From Kitasatospora viridis (GTDB lineage: Bacteria > Actinomycetota > Actinomycetes > Streptomycetales > Streptomycetaceae): a stretch of DNA of 64,000 bases. The stretch spans positions 434,001 to 498,000 of the forward strand of contig NZ_VIWT01000004.1 of assembly GCF_007829815.1 (NCBI RefSeq), read 5' to 3'. The position numbers were made by a program, and so were the translations under genes. Shown piece after piece: positions 14,640 to 22,736 of the stretch. The notes below the pieces were generated by a model. It did not search any database, was not told the DNA's origin, and worked only from the letters and a program-made list of their open reading frames with translations. The stretch's first letter is position 1. Every line of letters starts with the position of its first letter.

Positions 14640-16790
14640 TCAGTGCGAGAAGGTGATCTCCGGCAGCACCCGCCGCAACCACGCGGGGGTGTGCCAGGCG
14701 GCGTGCCCGGCCAGGCGGAGCATCACCGGCAGCAGCACCAGCCGGATCAGCGCCGCGTCCAGCAGCACCGCCACGCCCAGCACGATGCCCATCTCCTTGG
14801 GCGGCAGCGGCCCGGACAGCGCGAAGGTGAAGAAGACCGCCACCATCACGGCCGCCGCGGCGAAGACCACCCGGCCCGACCTCGCCAGCGCCCCCACCAT
14901 GGCCCGGTGCGGATCGCCGGTGCGCTCGTACTGCTCCTTGGCGGAGGCCAGCAGGAAGACGGTGTAGTCCATTGCGATCGCGAAGATCATCGCGAAGAAG
15001 AACACCGGCGCCCAGCCGTCCAGGAAGCCCTGGGGGTGGAAGCCCAGCAACCCGGCACCGTGCCCGTCCTGGAAGACCAGCCGGGCCGTGCCGAAGGCCG
15101 CGCCGGTGGACAGCAGGCTCGCGGCCGTGCCGAGCGCGGCGATCAGCGGCGCCCGCAGCGCGACCAGCAGCAGCACGAACCCGAGGCCGAGCACCACGCC
15201 GATCACCAGCGGGGTCTTCTCGGTCAGCAGGTGCTGGAGGTCCAGGTTCTCCACCGCCGCGCCGCCGACCAGTGAGCCGTGCGGCAGTTCGGCGCGCAGC
15301 GCGTGCACCGTGCCGCTCAGAGCCGGGTCGGAGGGATCCACGGTGGGCACGGCCTGGATCATCGCCCAGCCGGTGCCGTCGGCGGCGGGCTGGGCCGGCA
15401 GCACACCCGCGATGCCGGGCGTGCCGGCGACCTTCGCGGCGGCCTCGGCCGCCTGCCCGGCCGGGGTGAGGATCTGCAATGTGCCGGGCGCGCCGGCCCC
15501 GAACGCCTGCTGCACGGCGGTGTAGCCGGCCCGCGCGCTGGCGTCGCCGGGCAGCACGGTGATCGACGGCATCGCGGTGCGCAGCCCGATCACCGGCGCG
15601 GCGAGGGCGAGCAGGGCGACCAGCGCGAGGGCGCCGTGGCGCAGCGGTTGCCGCCACAGCCGCTCGCCCCAGGCGGCGAACCGCGCCGACTCGTGCTCGC
15701 CGCGCCGGGCCCACGGCAGCGCCAGCGCGTCGATCCGGTGGCCGAGCCGGCCGAGCAGGGCGGGCAGCAGGGTCAGCGTGGCGCCGAGCACGAAGAGCAC
15801 GGCGAGCATGATGCCGCCCGCCATCGAGCGGAACGCGGGGGACGGCACCAGCATCACCGCGGAGAGGCTGACCAGCACGGTCGCCCCCGAGAGCAGCACG
15901 GCTTTGCCCGCGGTGTCCATGGTCTCGGCGACCGCCCGCGCGGTGTCGCGTTCCCTGCCGGCCCGCGCGGCCCGGAAGCGGACCACCAGGAAGAGCGCGT
16001 AGTCGATGCCGAGGGCGAGCGCGAACATCATCGCGAAGTTCATCGCCCAGACCGAGACCGGGAAGAGGTGGCTGATCAGCACCAGCGACCCGGCCGAGGC
16101 GGCCAGCCCCGCCATGGTGAGCAGCAGCGGCAGCCCGGCGGCGACCAGCGAGCCGAAGGCGAGCACCAGGATGCCGAGGGTCACCGGCCAGGACATGAAC
16201 TCGGACTTCATCATCGCGTCGTGGTTGGCGGTGTTGAAGTCGCTCCAGAGCACGGAGGCGCCGGTCGCGTGCACCTGGATCCCGTCGCCGGAGAGCGCGG
16301 CCAGCGGCCCCTTGAGGTCGTCGGCGGCGCGCACCATGTCGTCCGGGCTCGCCTTGGCGCCGGCCAGCAGGACGGCGGTGCGGCCGTCGGGGCTGATCGT
16401 CGCGCCGGGCTGCGGGGCGAGGACGCCGGAGACGCGCGGGTCGGCGGCGGCCAGCCGCTCGGCCCGGTCGATCACCTGGGCCACGGGCGCGTCGGTGACC
16501 GGCCGGTCGGCGCTCACCACGATCTGCAGGGCGGAGGAGGCGTTCCCGGCGAAGTGCTGCTCGGCGAGCTGGCGCACCTTCACCGAGTCGGACCCGTCGG
16601 CCTGCCAGCCGGCGCCGGAGAGCGCGCTGGTCACCTTGGGGGCGAACGCCCCGAGGCCGATCACCACGATCAGCCAGCCGATCAGCACGGCCTTGGTGTG
16701 CCGCACCGCCCAGAGCCCCAGGCGCCCGAGTGCGCCGGGGCGGTGCTGGATCGGCTTGCTGGGCTTGACGGTTGCTGCGGAGCTGCTCAC
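14640..16790 (-). CDS. MMPL-family (RND-type) membrane transporter
   Basis: A 716-residue inner-membrane exporter. It has the two-fold MMPL layout: one N-terminal helix (~30-52), a large extracytoplasmic loop, a block of helices (~170-340), a second loop and a second block (~510-700). Family motifs include ALGIDYALFLVVRFR and, in the second half, FAIAMDYTVFLLAS, with the membrane Asp-Tyr pairs used for proton coupling. Cargo unknown. The GTG start overlaps the stop of the CstB-like gene (GTGA). Coupling to a persulfide-detoxifying enzyme suggests a linked stress role, which is inference. Confidence 0.9.
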   Translation of the reverse strand: MSSSAATVKPSKPIQHRPGALGRLGLWAVRHTKAVLIGWLIVVIGLGAFAPKVTSALSGAGWQADGSDSVKVRQLAEQHFAGNASSALQIVVSADRPVTDAPVAQVIDRAERLAAADPRVSGVLAPQPGATISPDGRTAVLLAGAKASPDDMVRAADDLKGPLAALSGDGIQVHATGASVLWSDFNTANHDAMMKSEFMSWPVTLGILVLAFGSLVAAGLPLLLTMAGLAASAGSLVLISHLFPVSVWAMNFAMMFALALGIDYALFLVVRFRAARAGRERDTARAVAETMDTAGKAVLLSGATVLVSLSAVMLVPSPAFRSMAGGIMLAVLFVLGATLTLLPALLGRLGHRIDALALPWARRGEHESARFAAWGERLWRQPLRHGALALVALLALAAPVIGLRTAMPSITVLPGDASARAGYTAVQQAFGAGAPGTLQILTPAGQAAEAAAKVAGTPGIAGVLPAQPAADGTGWAMIQAVPTVDPSDPALSGTVHALRAELPHGSLVGGAAVENLDLQHLLTEKTPLVIGVVLGLGFVLLLVALRAPLIAALGTAASLLSTGAAFGTARLVFQDGHGAGLLGFHPQGFLDGWAPVFFFAMIFAIAMDYTVFLLASAKEQYERTGDPHRAMVGALARSGRVVFAAAAVMVAVFFTFALSGPLPPKEMGIVLGVAVLLDAALIRLVLLPVMLRLAGHAAWHTPAWLRRVLPEITFSH

Positions 16791-18163
16791 CGGGACACCT
16801 CGCCGGCCGACTCGTTCCCCGCCTGCGTCCAGGCCGCGTACCCGCCCAGCAGGTCCGCCACCCGGGGGAATCCGGCGCGGCGCAGCAGGCTGGCGGCAAC
16901 CGAGGACCGGTTGCCGCCCGCGCAGTGTGCGACGATCAGCCGGTCGGCGGGCAACTCGGCCATCCGTTCCGGCAGTTCGGCCAGTGGAAGGGAGACCGAG
17001 CCGGGGATCGCCCCGGCCGCCCGCTCCCCGGGCGTGCGGACGTCCAGCACCAGCGGCGCCTCGGCCCGGGCCAGTTCCGCCACGGTCAACCGTGCGGCGG
17101 GCGCGAAGAGTTCGGGTGCGGTGCGGACCAACTCCGCCGGTTCGCCCAGGTATCCGGCCGCGCGGTCGAAGCCGATCCGGGCCAGCCGGGTGACCAGTTC
17201 GGCCCCGCGCCCGTCCGACGCGAGGACCAGGACCGGCTGCTCCGGCCGGAGCACCGTCCCGGCCTGCTCGGCGAACCGCCCGTCGGCCGGCAGGTTGATC
17301 GAGCCCGCGAGGTGTCCGGCGGCGAACTCCTGCGGGTCGCGCCCGTCCACCACCACCGCGCCCTCGGCCCGCAGGTGGCGGAACCGCTCGGCCGTCAGGG
17401 CGACGGGCGGCTCAAGCAGCGCCCGGTCGCGGCGGTTGAGGTCGGCGTCGTAGCCGAAGTAGCCGGGCGCGCTCGACTGCCCTTCGGTGACCAGCGCCAC
17501 GAAGGCCTCCCGCTCCATCGGCGCGCACGCGGGGTTGGTGGCGCGCTCGCGCCCGATGGTGGACTGCCGGTCGGTGGAGAGGTTCTTGCCGCAGGCCGAG
17601 CCGGCCCCGTGCGCGGGGAAGACCCGCACCTCGTCGGGCAGCGCGAGCAGCTTGCGGTGCACGCTGTCGTGGAGCATCCCGCCGAGCTCCTCGGCGCTCA
17701 CGCCGACCGAGGCGAGCAGGTCGGGCCGGCCGACGTCGCCGACGAACAGCGTGTCGCCGGTGAGCACGCCGTACGGCACGGTGTCCTCGGCCCGCGCGAA
17801 GACCAGCACGCTGATCGACTCGGGGGTGTGCCCGGGGGTTTCGACGATCTGCAGGGTGACCTGGCCCAGGCTGATCCGCTCGCCGTCGGCGAGCCTGCGG
17901 ATCGGGTACTCGGTCTCGGCCCGGCGGCCGTAGCCGATCCAGGCGCCGGTGCGGTCGGCCAGCTCCAGGTGGCCGGCCAGGAAGTCGGCGTGGAAGTGCG
18001 TGTTGATCACCGCCTCGACGGTGAAGCCGGCGGCCCCGGCGTCGGCCAGGTACTCGTCGACGTCGCGGCGCGGGTCCACCACGACGGCGCGGCCGGTGGT
18101 CTCGTCGGCGATCAGGTAGGAGGCGTGGGAGAGGCAGTCCAGGTAGTACTGGGCGAAGTGCAT
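16787..18163 (-). CDS. CstB-like persulfide dioxygenase-rhodanese fusion
   Basis: A 458-residue sulfur-detoxification enzyme. Residues 1-~245 are a metallo-beta-lactamase fold of the ETHE1 persulfide dioxygenase type: THFHADFLAGH (55-65), H112, D137 and H185 make the iron site, with C191 close by. Residues ~255-350 are a rhodanese fold lacking the catalytic Cys (LASDGRG). Residues ~360-455 are a second rhodanese with active Cys414 in AHCAGGNRS. This MBL/pseudorhodanese/rhodanese order is that of staphylococcal CstB. The ATG at 18163 follows GAGG. It is divergent from a TauE permease, with CsoR/CstR-type sites between, and coupled to the MMPL gene. Confidence 0.88.
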   Translation of the reverse strand: MHFAQYYLDCLSHASYLIADETTGRAVVVDPRRDVDEYLADAGAAGFTVEAVINTHFHADFLAGHLELADRTGAWIGYGRRAETEYPIRRLADGERISLGQVTLQIVETPGHTPESISVLVFARAEDTVPYGVLTGDTLFVGDVGRPDLLASVGVSAEELGGMLHDSVHRKLLALPDEVRVFPAHGAGSACGKNLSTDRQSTIGRERATNPACAPMEREAFVALVTEGQSSAPGYFGYDADLNRRDRALLEPPVALTAERFRHLRAEGAVVVDGRDPQEFAAGHLAGSINLPADGRFAEQAGTVLRPEQPVLVLASDGRGAELVTRLARIGFDRAAGYLGEPAELVRTAPELFAPAARLTVAELARAEAPLVLDVRTPGERAAGAIPGSVSLPLAELPERMAELPADRLIVAHCAGGNRSSVAASLLRRAGFPRVADLLGGYAAWTQAGNESAGEVSR

Positions 18164-18224
18164 GCGGATCCTCGGGTGGAGACAGCTGGAGACAGCTGGC
18201 GACGGCTGGAGGCAGCCTGGCGCA

Positions 18225-18277
18225 ATACCGGTGGGGGTATACGCTGGGGACATCGACCAACATACCCCCACCGGTAT
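18225..18277. promoter_or_regulatory. Two CsoR/CstR-type operator sites
   Basis: ATACCGGTGGGGGTAT at 18225-18240 is repeated as its exact reverse complement at 18262-18277, 21 bases apart. Each site has the ATACC-N6-GGTAT form, with a G/C tract, known for CsoR/CstR-family repressors. They lie between the divergent CstB-like and TauE genes, and could control both. No CsoR/CstR gene is visible in this window. Confidence 0.75.
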
Positions 18278-18297
18278 CCAAACGCCCAGGAGCCGCC

Positions 18298-18360
18298 ATG
18301 CGCCACCATCCGGACCGTCCCCCTCGGCACCGCTCTGACCAGCCAGGACGTTCGACATGA
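18298..18360 (+). CDS. Possible 20-residue leader ORF before tauE
   Basis: A short frame starts with ATG at 18298, seven bases after a near-ideal AGGAG. It encodes 20 residues rich in Arg, His and Pro and ends with TGA at 18358-18360, overlapping the TauE start as ATGA. The good ribosome binding site and coupled stop suggest real translation, perhaps to time TauE translation. It lacks the Cys codons expected of a cysteine attenuator. Without the peptide, TauE itself has no clear ribosome binding site. Confidence 0.5.
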   Translation: MRHHPDRPPRHRSDQPGRST

Positions 18361-19115
18361 CGGCCCTGCTGCCCGCCCTGTTGCCGGCCCTGGCGGCCGG
18401 TGCGGTGGTCGGGCTGGCGCTCGGCGGACTCGGTGGCGGCGGCAGCATGCTGGCCGTCCCGGCGCTGGTCTACCTGCTCGGCTTCTCCCCCGCCGGCGCC
18501 GGCACCGCGAGCCTGCTGATCGTCGCGGTCACCTCGCTGACCGGCCTGCTGGCGCACGCGAAGGGGGGCCGGGTGCGCTGGCGCACCGGCGCGCTGTTCG
18601 CCGCCGCCGGACTGCCCGCCGCCGCGGCGGGCGGCGCACTCTCCGCGCACGTGCCCGCGGGCCTGCTCACCGCGGCGTTCGCCCTGCTCGCGGCCACCGC
18701 CGCCGGGCGGATGCTGCGGCCCGCCCGCGGCCGCGCGCCGGCCCGGCACTCCCCCGCCCGGGCCGCCGCGGCCGGCGCCGGGCTCGGCGCGGTCACCGGG
18801 CTGCTCGGGGTCGGCGGCGGCTTCCTCGCCGTCCCCGCCCTGGTCTCCGCGCTCGGCTTCACCATGGCCGAAGCGGTCGGCACCAGCCTGCTGGTGATCT
18901 GCGCCAACTCGCTCGCCGCGCTCGTCCCACGCCTCGGCACCACCGGCGGACTCGACTGGGCCGTGGTCGCCCCGTTCACCGCCGCCGCCGTGCTCGGCGC
19001 CTGGGACGGGAAGCGGCTGGCCGACCGGTTCGCCGGTCGCACCCTGCAACGCGCCTTCGCCGCAGCCCTGTTGGCGGTCGCCGCACTGATGGGCGCGGGC
19101 GCGCTGCTCTCCTGA
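18357..19115 (+). CDS. TauE/SafE-family sulfite/sulfur anion permease
   Basis: A 252-residue membrane protein with about eight hydrophobic segments. It shows the duplicated family motif GGLGGGGSMLAVPALVY (~23-39) and GLLGVGGGFLAVPALVS (~146-162). TauE/SafE proteins move sulfite, thiosulfate or organosulfonates across the membrane, and TauE is part of staphylococcal cst operons. Position opposite the CstB-like gene with shared CstR-type sites supports export or import of an oxidised sulfur species. The stop codon lies in a palindrome shared with the convergent ArsR gene. Confidence 0.88.
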   Translation: MTALLPALLPALAAGAVVGLALGGLGGGGSMLAVPALVYLLGFSPAGAGTASLLIVAVTSLTGLLAHAKGGRVRWRTGALFAAAGLPAAAAGGALSAHVPAGLLTAAFALLAATAAGRMLRPARGRAPARHSPARAAAAGAGLGAVTGLLGVGGGFLAVPALVSALGFTMAEAVGTSLLVICANSLAALVPRLGTTGGLDWAVVAPFTAAAVLGAWDGKRLADRFAGRTLQRAFAAALLAVAALMGAGALLS

Positions 19116-19126
19116 CCCGTCGTCAG
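19112..19126. repeat. CTGAC...GTCAG stop-codon palindrome, variant
   Basis: CTGACCCGTCGTCAG covers both the tauE stop (19113-19115) and the convergent ArsR stop (19123-19125). It differs by one base from the form CTGACGNNNCGTCAG. Confidence 0.6.
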
Positions 19127-19488
19127 ACCACCTGGCGCAGCACCGGGATCGACTCCAGCAGCCCCGCCGTCTCCGCGTCCACCAGGCGGTAGCGGACGAT
19201 CCGGCCGTCCTTCTCGGCGGCCACCGTGCCGGAGACCCGCAGCAACCGCAGGATCTGCGAGACGGCGGTCTCGTTGATCCCGGTGGCCAGCGCCAGGTCG
19301 GTCACCGCGATCGGACCGGCGCGGTGAACGGCCATCAGCACCGAGAGCCGGTTGGGATCGGAGAGCAGCGAGAACCGGGCGGCCCAGCCGCGCACGGTCT
19401 CCGGCTCGGCGATGCCGGCGATGGCGTCGCAGACGGTGTGCTCGTCGATGGCGCGCCGGTGCGCGCGGTCCTCGGGAACCAGGTGCAT
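19123..19488 (-). CDS. ArsR/SmtB-family regulator
   Basis: A 121-residue winged-helix regulator. The DNA-binding part reads FSLLSDPNRLSVLMAVHRAGPIAVTDLALATG, in segments at ~40-72, and ETAVSQILRLLRVSG (~74-88). An N-terminal His/Cys-containing segment (MHLVPEDRAHRR...VCD) could be a metal site, as in some nickel or cobalt sensors. The ATG at 19488 was preferred because GGTGGA lies upstream; an ATG at 19506 is possible. Its position next to a nickel/cobalt transporter suggests metal sensing. The adjacent TauE gene is an alternative target. Confidence 0.85.
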   Translation of the reverse strand: MHLVPEDRAHRRAIDEHTVCDAIAGIAEPETVRGWAARFSLLSDPNRLSVLMAVHRAGPIAVTDLALATGINETAVSQILRLLRVSGTVAAEKDGRIVRYRLVDAETAGLLESIPVLRQVV

Positions 19489-19579
19489 GCCGACATCATC
19501 CACCATCGTGCGCCGGTGATCTGCAACACATGCACAGGTATGCAGGCTTGTGGCTGACCAGCCCGGACGTCTACGGTGT

Positions 19580-19806
19580 GCGCTGCCGTGGTGTTCGGGA
19601 AGACCGGTGCACCGTGCTCAGGCACGGGAATTCCGGAGCGGCCCTCGCCACTGTGATCGGGAAGTCTCCGCCACCACCCCCGTCGGCCCGCCGACGGGTG
19701 GTCACTGGGCGCACAGCGCCTGGGAAGGCCAGGTGCGGGGACGTTCGCACCTCCCCCCGTGGGAGGGGCGGCCACCCGTAAGCCAGGAGACCGGCCACGG
19801 CACCGC
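19580..19806 (+). ncRNA. Cobalamin (B12) riboswitch
   Basis: Cis-acting RNA before the nickel/cobalt transporter. The B12 box AAGCCAGGAGACCGGCC lies at 19780-19796. The P1 stem is formed by GCCGTGG (19585-19591) with CCACGGC (19795-19801). Between them lie the expected GGGAA and CGGAGCGGCCCTCGCCACTG elements. In this class, B12 binding lowers expression of the downstream gene, here a metal importer. Boundaries are estimated by eye from the paired ends. Confidence 0.88.
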
Positions 19807-19846
19807 ACGAGAACTGTCCACGAGGTGCTGGAGAGGCTGCCCCGGT

Positions 19847-20953
19847 ATGACCATGCCCGAAACCACTGCCCTGCCGTCCGCGGCACGGGCCGCATCACTA
19901 CGCTGGGAACGCAAGGACTGGGTCCGCACCGGCGGCCTGATGGCGGTGATCGCCGGGATGCACGTGGCCGCCTTCGGCATACTGATCGCCCTGGTCGTCC
20001 CGCACCACTACGCCGTCGGCACCCAGGCCTTCGGCCTCGGACTCGGCGTCACCGCCTACACCCTCGGCATGCGGCACGCCTTCGACGCCGACCACATCGC
20101 CGCCATCGACAACACCACCAGGAAGCTGATGGCGGACGGCAAGCGGCCGATCTCGGTCGGCTTCTGGTTCGCCCTCGGCCACTCCAGCATCGTGGTCGTG
20201 CTGGCCACCCTGGTCGCCGCCGGCGCCAAGGTGGTCGGCACCCTGACCGACGACAACTCGGGTGCGCACAAGCTGCTCGGCCTGGTCTCCACCAGCGTCT
20301 CCGGCGGCTTCCTCTACCTGATCGCCGCGCTCAACCTGGTCTCGCTGGCCGGGATCTACCGCGTCTTCAAGGCGATGCGGGCCGGCCAGTTCGACGAGCA
20401 CGAGCTGGAGAAGCACCTGGACGGGCGCGGGTTCATGAACCGCATCCTCGGCCGGCTGACCAAGTCGATCACCCGCCCCGGCCAGATGTACCTGATCGGC
20501 CTGCTCTTCGGCATCGGCTTCGACACCGCCACCGAGGTCACCCTGATGGTGATGGCCGGTTCGGGCGCGGCGGCCGGCCTGCCCTGGTACGCGATCCTCT
20601 GCCTGCCGCTGCTCTTCGCCGCCGGGATGAGCCTGTTCGACACCCTCGACGGCACCTTCATGAACTTCGCCTACCACTGGGCGTTCTCGAACCCGGCCCG
20701 CAAGGTCTACTACAACCTCACCATCACCGGCCTGTCGATCGCGGTCGCCTTCCTGATCGGCACGATCGAGCTGGTCGGCGTGCTGCACGACCAGTTGGAC
20801 CTGCACGACCCGGTGACCGGCTGGATCTCCGGGGTCGACCTGAACAACGTCGGCTTCATCATCGTCGGGCTGTTCGTGGTGGTCTGGGCCGCCGCGCTCG
20901 CCTACTGGCGGTTCGCCAAGGTGGAGAACCGCTGGGGAGCGGCCAAGTCCTGA
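19847..20953 (+). CDS. Nickel/cobalt transporter, NiCoT (HoxN) family
   Basis: A 368-residue membrane importer with about eight hydrophobic segments. The family signature RHAFDADHIAAIDN (H77-x4-D82-H83) marks the metal-selective second helix, and FDTATEVTLM and LFDTLDGTFM are the other conserved blocks. The B12 riboswitch in its leader argues for cobalt supply to cobalamin synthesis rather than nickel supply to urease or hydrogenase. The ATG at 19847 lies 10 bases after GGAGAGG; an ATG two codons on is possible. The stop is inside a CTGACGGTGCGTCAG palindrome, followed by a strong hairpin. Confidence 0.93.
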   Translation: MTMPETTALPSAARAASLRWERKDWVRTGGLMAVIAGMHVAAFGILIALVVPHHYAVGTQAFGLGLGVTAYTLGMRHAFDADHIAAIDNTTRKLMADGKRPISVGFWFALGHSSIVVVLATLVAAGAKVVGTLTDDNSGAHKLLGLVSTSVSGGFLYLIAALNLVSLAGIYRVFKAMRAGQFDEHELEKHLDGRGFMNRILGRLTKSITRPGQMYLIGLLFGIGFDTATEVTLMVMAGSGAAAGLPWYAILCLPLLFAAGMSLFDTLDGTFMNFAYHWAFSNPARKVYYNLTITGLSIAVAFLIGTIELVGVLHDQLDLHDPVTGWISGVDLNNVGFIIVGLFVVVWAAALAYWRFAKVENRWGAAKS

Positions 20954-20964
20954 CGGTGCGTCAG
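20950..20964. repeat. CTGACGGTGCGTCAG palindrome, copy 2
   Basis: Perfect form CTGACG-GTG-CGTCAG. It includes the TGA stop of the nickel/cobalt transporter (20951-20953). Confidence 0.85.
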
Positions 20965-20976
20965 CGTCAGCATGGT

Positions 20977-21026
20977 TGAAGTCCCGGTGCCGCGCGGGCG
21001 CAGGTTCGCGCGGCACCGGGACTTCA
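20977..21026. terminator. Very strong bidirectional hairpin
   Basis: Positions 20977-20996 pair without mismatch with 21007-21026 (20 base pairs, 10-base loop; arms start TGAAGTCCCGG and end CCGGGACTTCA). It lies between the convergent transporter and galE genes, with A/T-rich ends on both sides. Confidence 0.9.
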
Positions 21027-21035
21027 GGCTTGGGG

Positions 21036-22046
21036 TCAACCGGCGTCGGGATCCGCTTCGCCGTTCAAGACCGCGTCACGCAGCTCGGCCCAGCGCAGCG
21101 AGTCGCGGATGCCCTGTTCGACGGTGAACTGCGGCTCCCAGTCGAGCAGTTCGCGCGCCCGGGCGGAGTCCGGGCGACTGCCGGCCGGGTCGCCCGGGCG
21201 GGCCGGGGCCTCGACGACGGGCAGCTGCTCGCCGGTCACCGACTCGAAGGCGCCCAGCAGTTCGCGCACCGTGGTGCCGGTGCCGCTGCCGAGGTTGATC
21301 ACCTGGTGGCCGTGCCCGGCGGTGATCGCGTCGAACCGGTGCAGCGCCCTGAGGTGGGCCTCGGCCAGGTCCCAGACGTGCACGTAGTCGCGGATGCCGG
21401 AGCCGTCCCTGGTCGGGTAGTCGGTGCCGGTGATGGCGAACGGCCGCCCGCCGGCCCGGCTGTCGATCATCCGCCCGAGCGCGTGGGTGGGCGTGCGGAT
21501 CTGCAGGCCGGTCCGCAACTGCGGGTCGGCGCCGATCGGGTTGAAGTAGCGCAGCGAGACGACGCCCAGCTGCCCGGCCGCCGCCACGTCCCGCAGCACC
21601 AGCTCGAACACCGCCTTGCTGGTGGCGTACGGGCTGAGCGGGGCGATCGGGGAGGACTCGTCGACGGTCGGTTCGCTGTCGCCGTAGATCGAGGCCGAGC
21701 TGGAGAACACCAGCCGGGTGCACCCGTTGCGCACCAGGTGGCGCAGGAAGGTGACGCCCTTGGCGACGTTGGCCTCGTAGTAGCCGAGCGGATCGGCCAC
21801 CGACTCGGGCACGACGATCAGCGCCGCGCAGTGCACCACGGCCTCGATGTCCGGGTGTTCGGCGAAGATCCGGTCGATCAGCGCCCCGTCGGCGATGTCG
21901 CCCTGGTAGAACGGGCGGCCCTCGGTGAACTCGCGGCGGCCGGTCACCAGGCTGTCCAGCACCACGGGCTGGTCGCCGTGGTCGGCGAGCCGGGAGGCGA
22001 CGGTGCTGCCGATGAACCCGGCGCCACCGGCGATGAGGATTTTCAT
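21036..22046 (-). CDS. galE: UDP-glucose 4-epimerase
   Basis: A 336-residue NAD-dependent epimerase of the extended SDR type, interconverting UDP-glucose and UDP-galactose. The Rossmann motif is GGAGFIGS (~7-14), the catalytic Ser is in FSSSASIYGDS (~121-131), and the catalytic pair is Y/K in SPYATSKAVFE (~144-154). RYFNPIGADP (~172-181) is the GalE-type substrate segment. The ATG at 22046 sets the normal N-terminus. It stands alone after a strong terminator, so it is probably monocistronic. Other epimerase specificities of the family cannot be ruled out. Confidence 0.9.
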   Translation of the reverse strand: MKILIAGGAGFIGSTVASRLADHGDQPVVLDSLVTGRREFTEGRPFYQGDIADGALIDRIFAEHPDIEAVVHCAALIVVPESVADPLGYYEANVAKGVTFLRHLVRNGCTRLVFSSSASIYGDSEPTVDESSPIAPLSPYATSKAVFELVLRDVAAAGQLGVVSLRYFNPIGADPQLRTGLQIRTPTHALGRMIDSRAGGRPFAITGTDYPTRDGSGIRDYVHVWDLAEAHLRALHRFDAITAGHGHQVINLGSGTGTTVRELLGAFESVTGEQLPVVEAPARPGDPAGSRPDSARARELLDWEPQFTVEQGIRDSLRWAELRDAVLNGEADPDAG

Positions 22047-22266
22047 GCGGCCCAAGGTAACAAGCCACGTTTCAACAAACAACACCAGTTTCCAACATTC
22101 TCGAACGGAATTGGTCGCCCTGCCGCGCCTTGCCTGACACGGCCGTCACTTGAAGTCCCCGAGCCGCCACGTTCGGTAGTGCAGACTGGGCCGCGCGGCT
22201 TGAGCCGGTGTCACCACCCGGGCCCGGCCGCGCTACTGATGTCCTGCCCAGAAGGGATCCCCCGCC

Positions 22267-22665
22267 GTGCTCTCCGACGACCTGAAGAACTTCATCGACG
22301 ACAGCCACGCCTTCGCCGTCGTCGCCACCGTCCAGCCGGACGGCAGCCCGCAGCTCTCGGTCACCTGGATCAAGCACGACGGCGACGACCTGCTGTTCTC
22401 CACCACCGTGGGGCGCCAGAAGGAGAAGAACCTGCGCCGCGACCCTCGGGTCACGGTGATGATCAACCCCGCGAACTCCCCCTACACCTACGCCGAGGTG
22501 CGCGGCACCGCCCAGTTGACCACCGAGGGCGGGCCGGAGCTGATCGACGAGCTGTCGCGCAAGTACACCGGGAAGAGCTACGCCGAGTTCAACCCCAGCT
22601 CCGCCGACGACGCCCAGCGCGTGGTCGTCCGGATCACCCCGCGCAAGGTCGTCGGCTCCCTCTGA
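22267..22665 (+). CDS. PPOX-class flavin/F420-dependent oxidoreductase-like protein
   Basis: A 132-residue split-barrel protein of the pyridoxamine-phosphate-oxidase superfamily. Core strands are FAVVATVQPDGSPQLSVTWI (in parts at ~16-36), LLFSTTVGRQKEKNLRRDP (~42-60) and VTVMINP, with the Lys/Arg-rich phosphate-contacting loop. The actinobacterial members often use F420 instead of FMN. The substrate is unknown. The GTG at 22267 follows AGAAGGG. It is divergent from galE and convergent with the deacetylase gene. Confidence 0.85.
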   Translation: MLSDDLKNFIDDSHAFAVVATVQPDGSPQLSVTWIKHDGDDLLFSTTVGRQKEKNLRRDPRVTVMINPANSPYTYAEVRGTAQLTTEGGPELIDELSRKYTGKSYAEFNPSSADDAQRVVVRITPRKVVGSL

Positions 22666-22736
22666 GTCGGCTCCCTCTGAGCCAGCCTGCTTTTGAGCCC
22701 GCCTGTTTCTTTGGCCCGCCCGTTCTTCGAGCCCGC

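Noticed and set aside
15279..19192. Very long open frames on the + strand over the MMPL and CstB-like genes
   Set aside because: They span two real genes and an intergenic operator region, and give repetitive Arg/Gly/Ala-rich translations.
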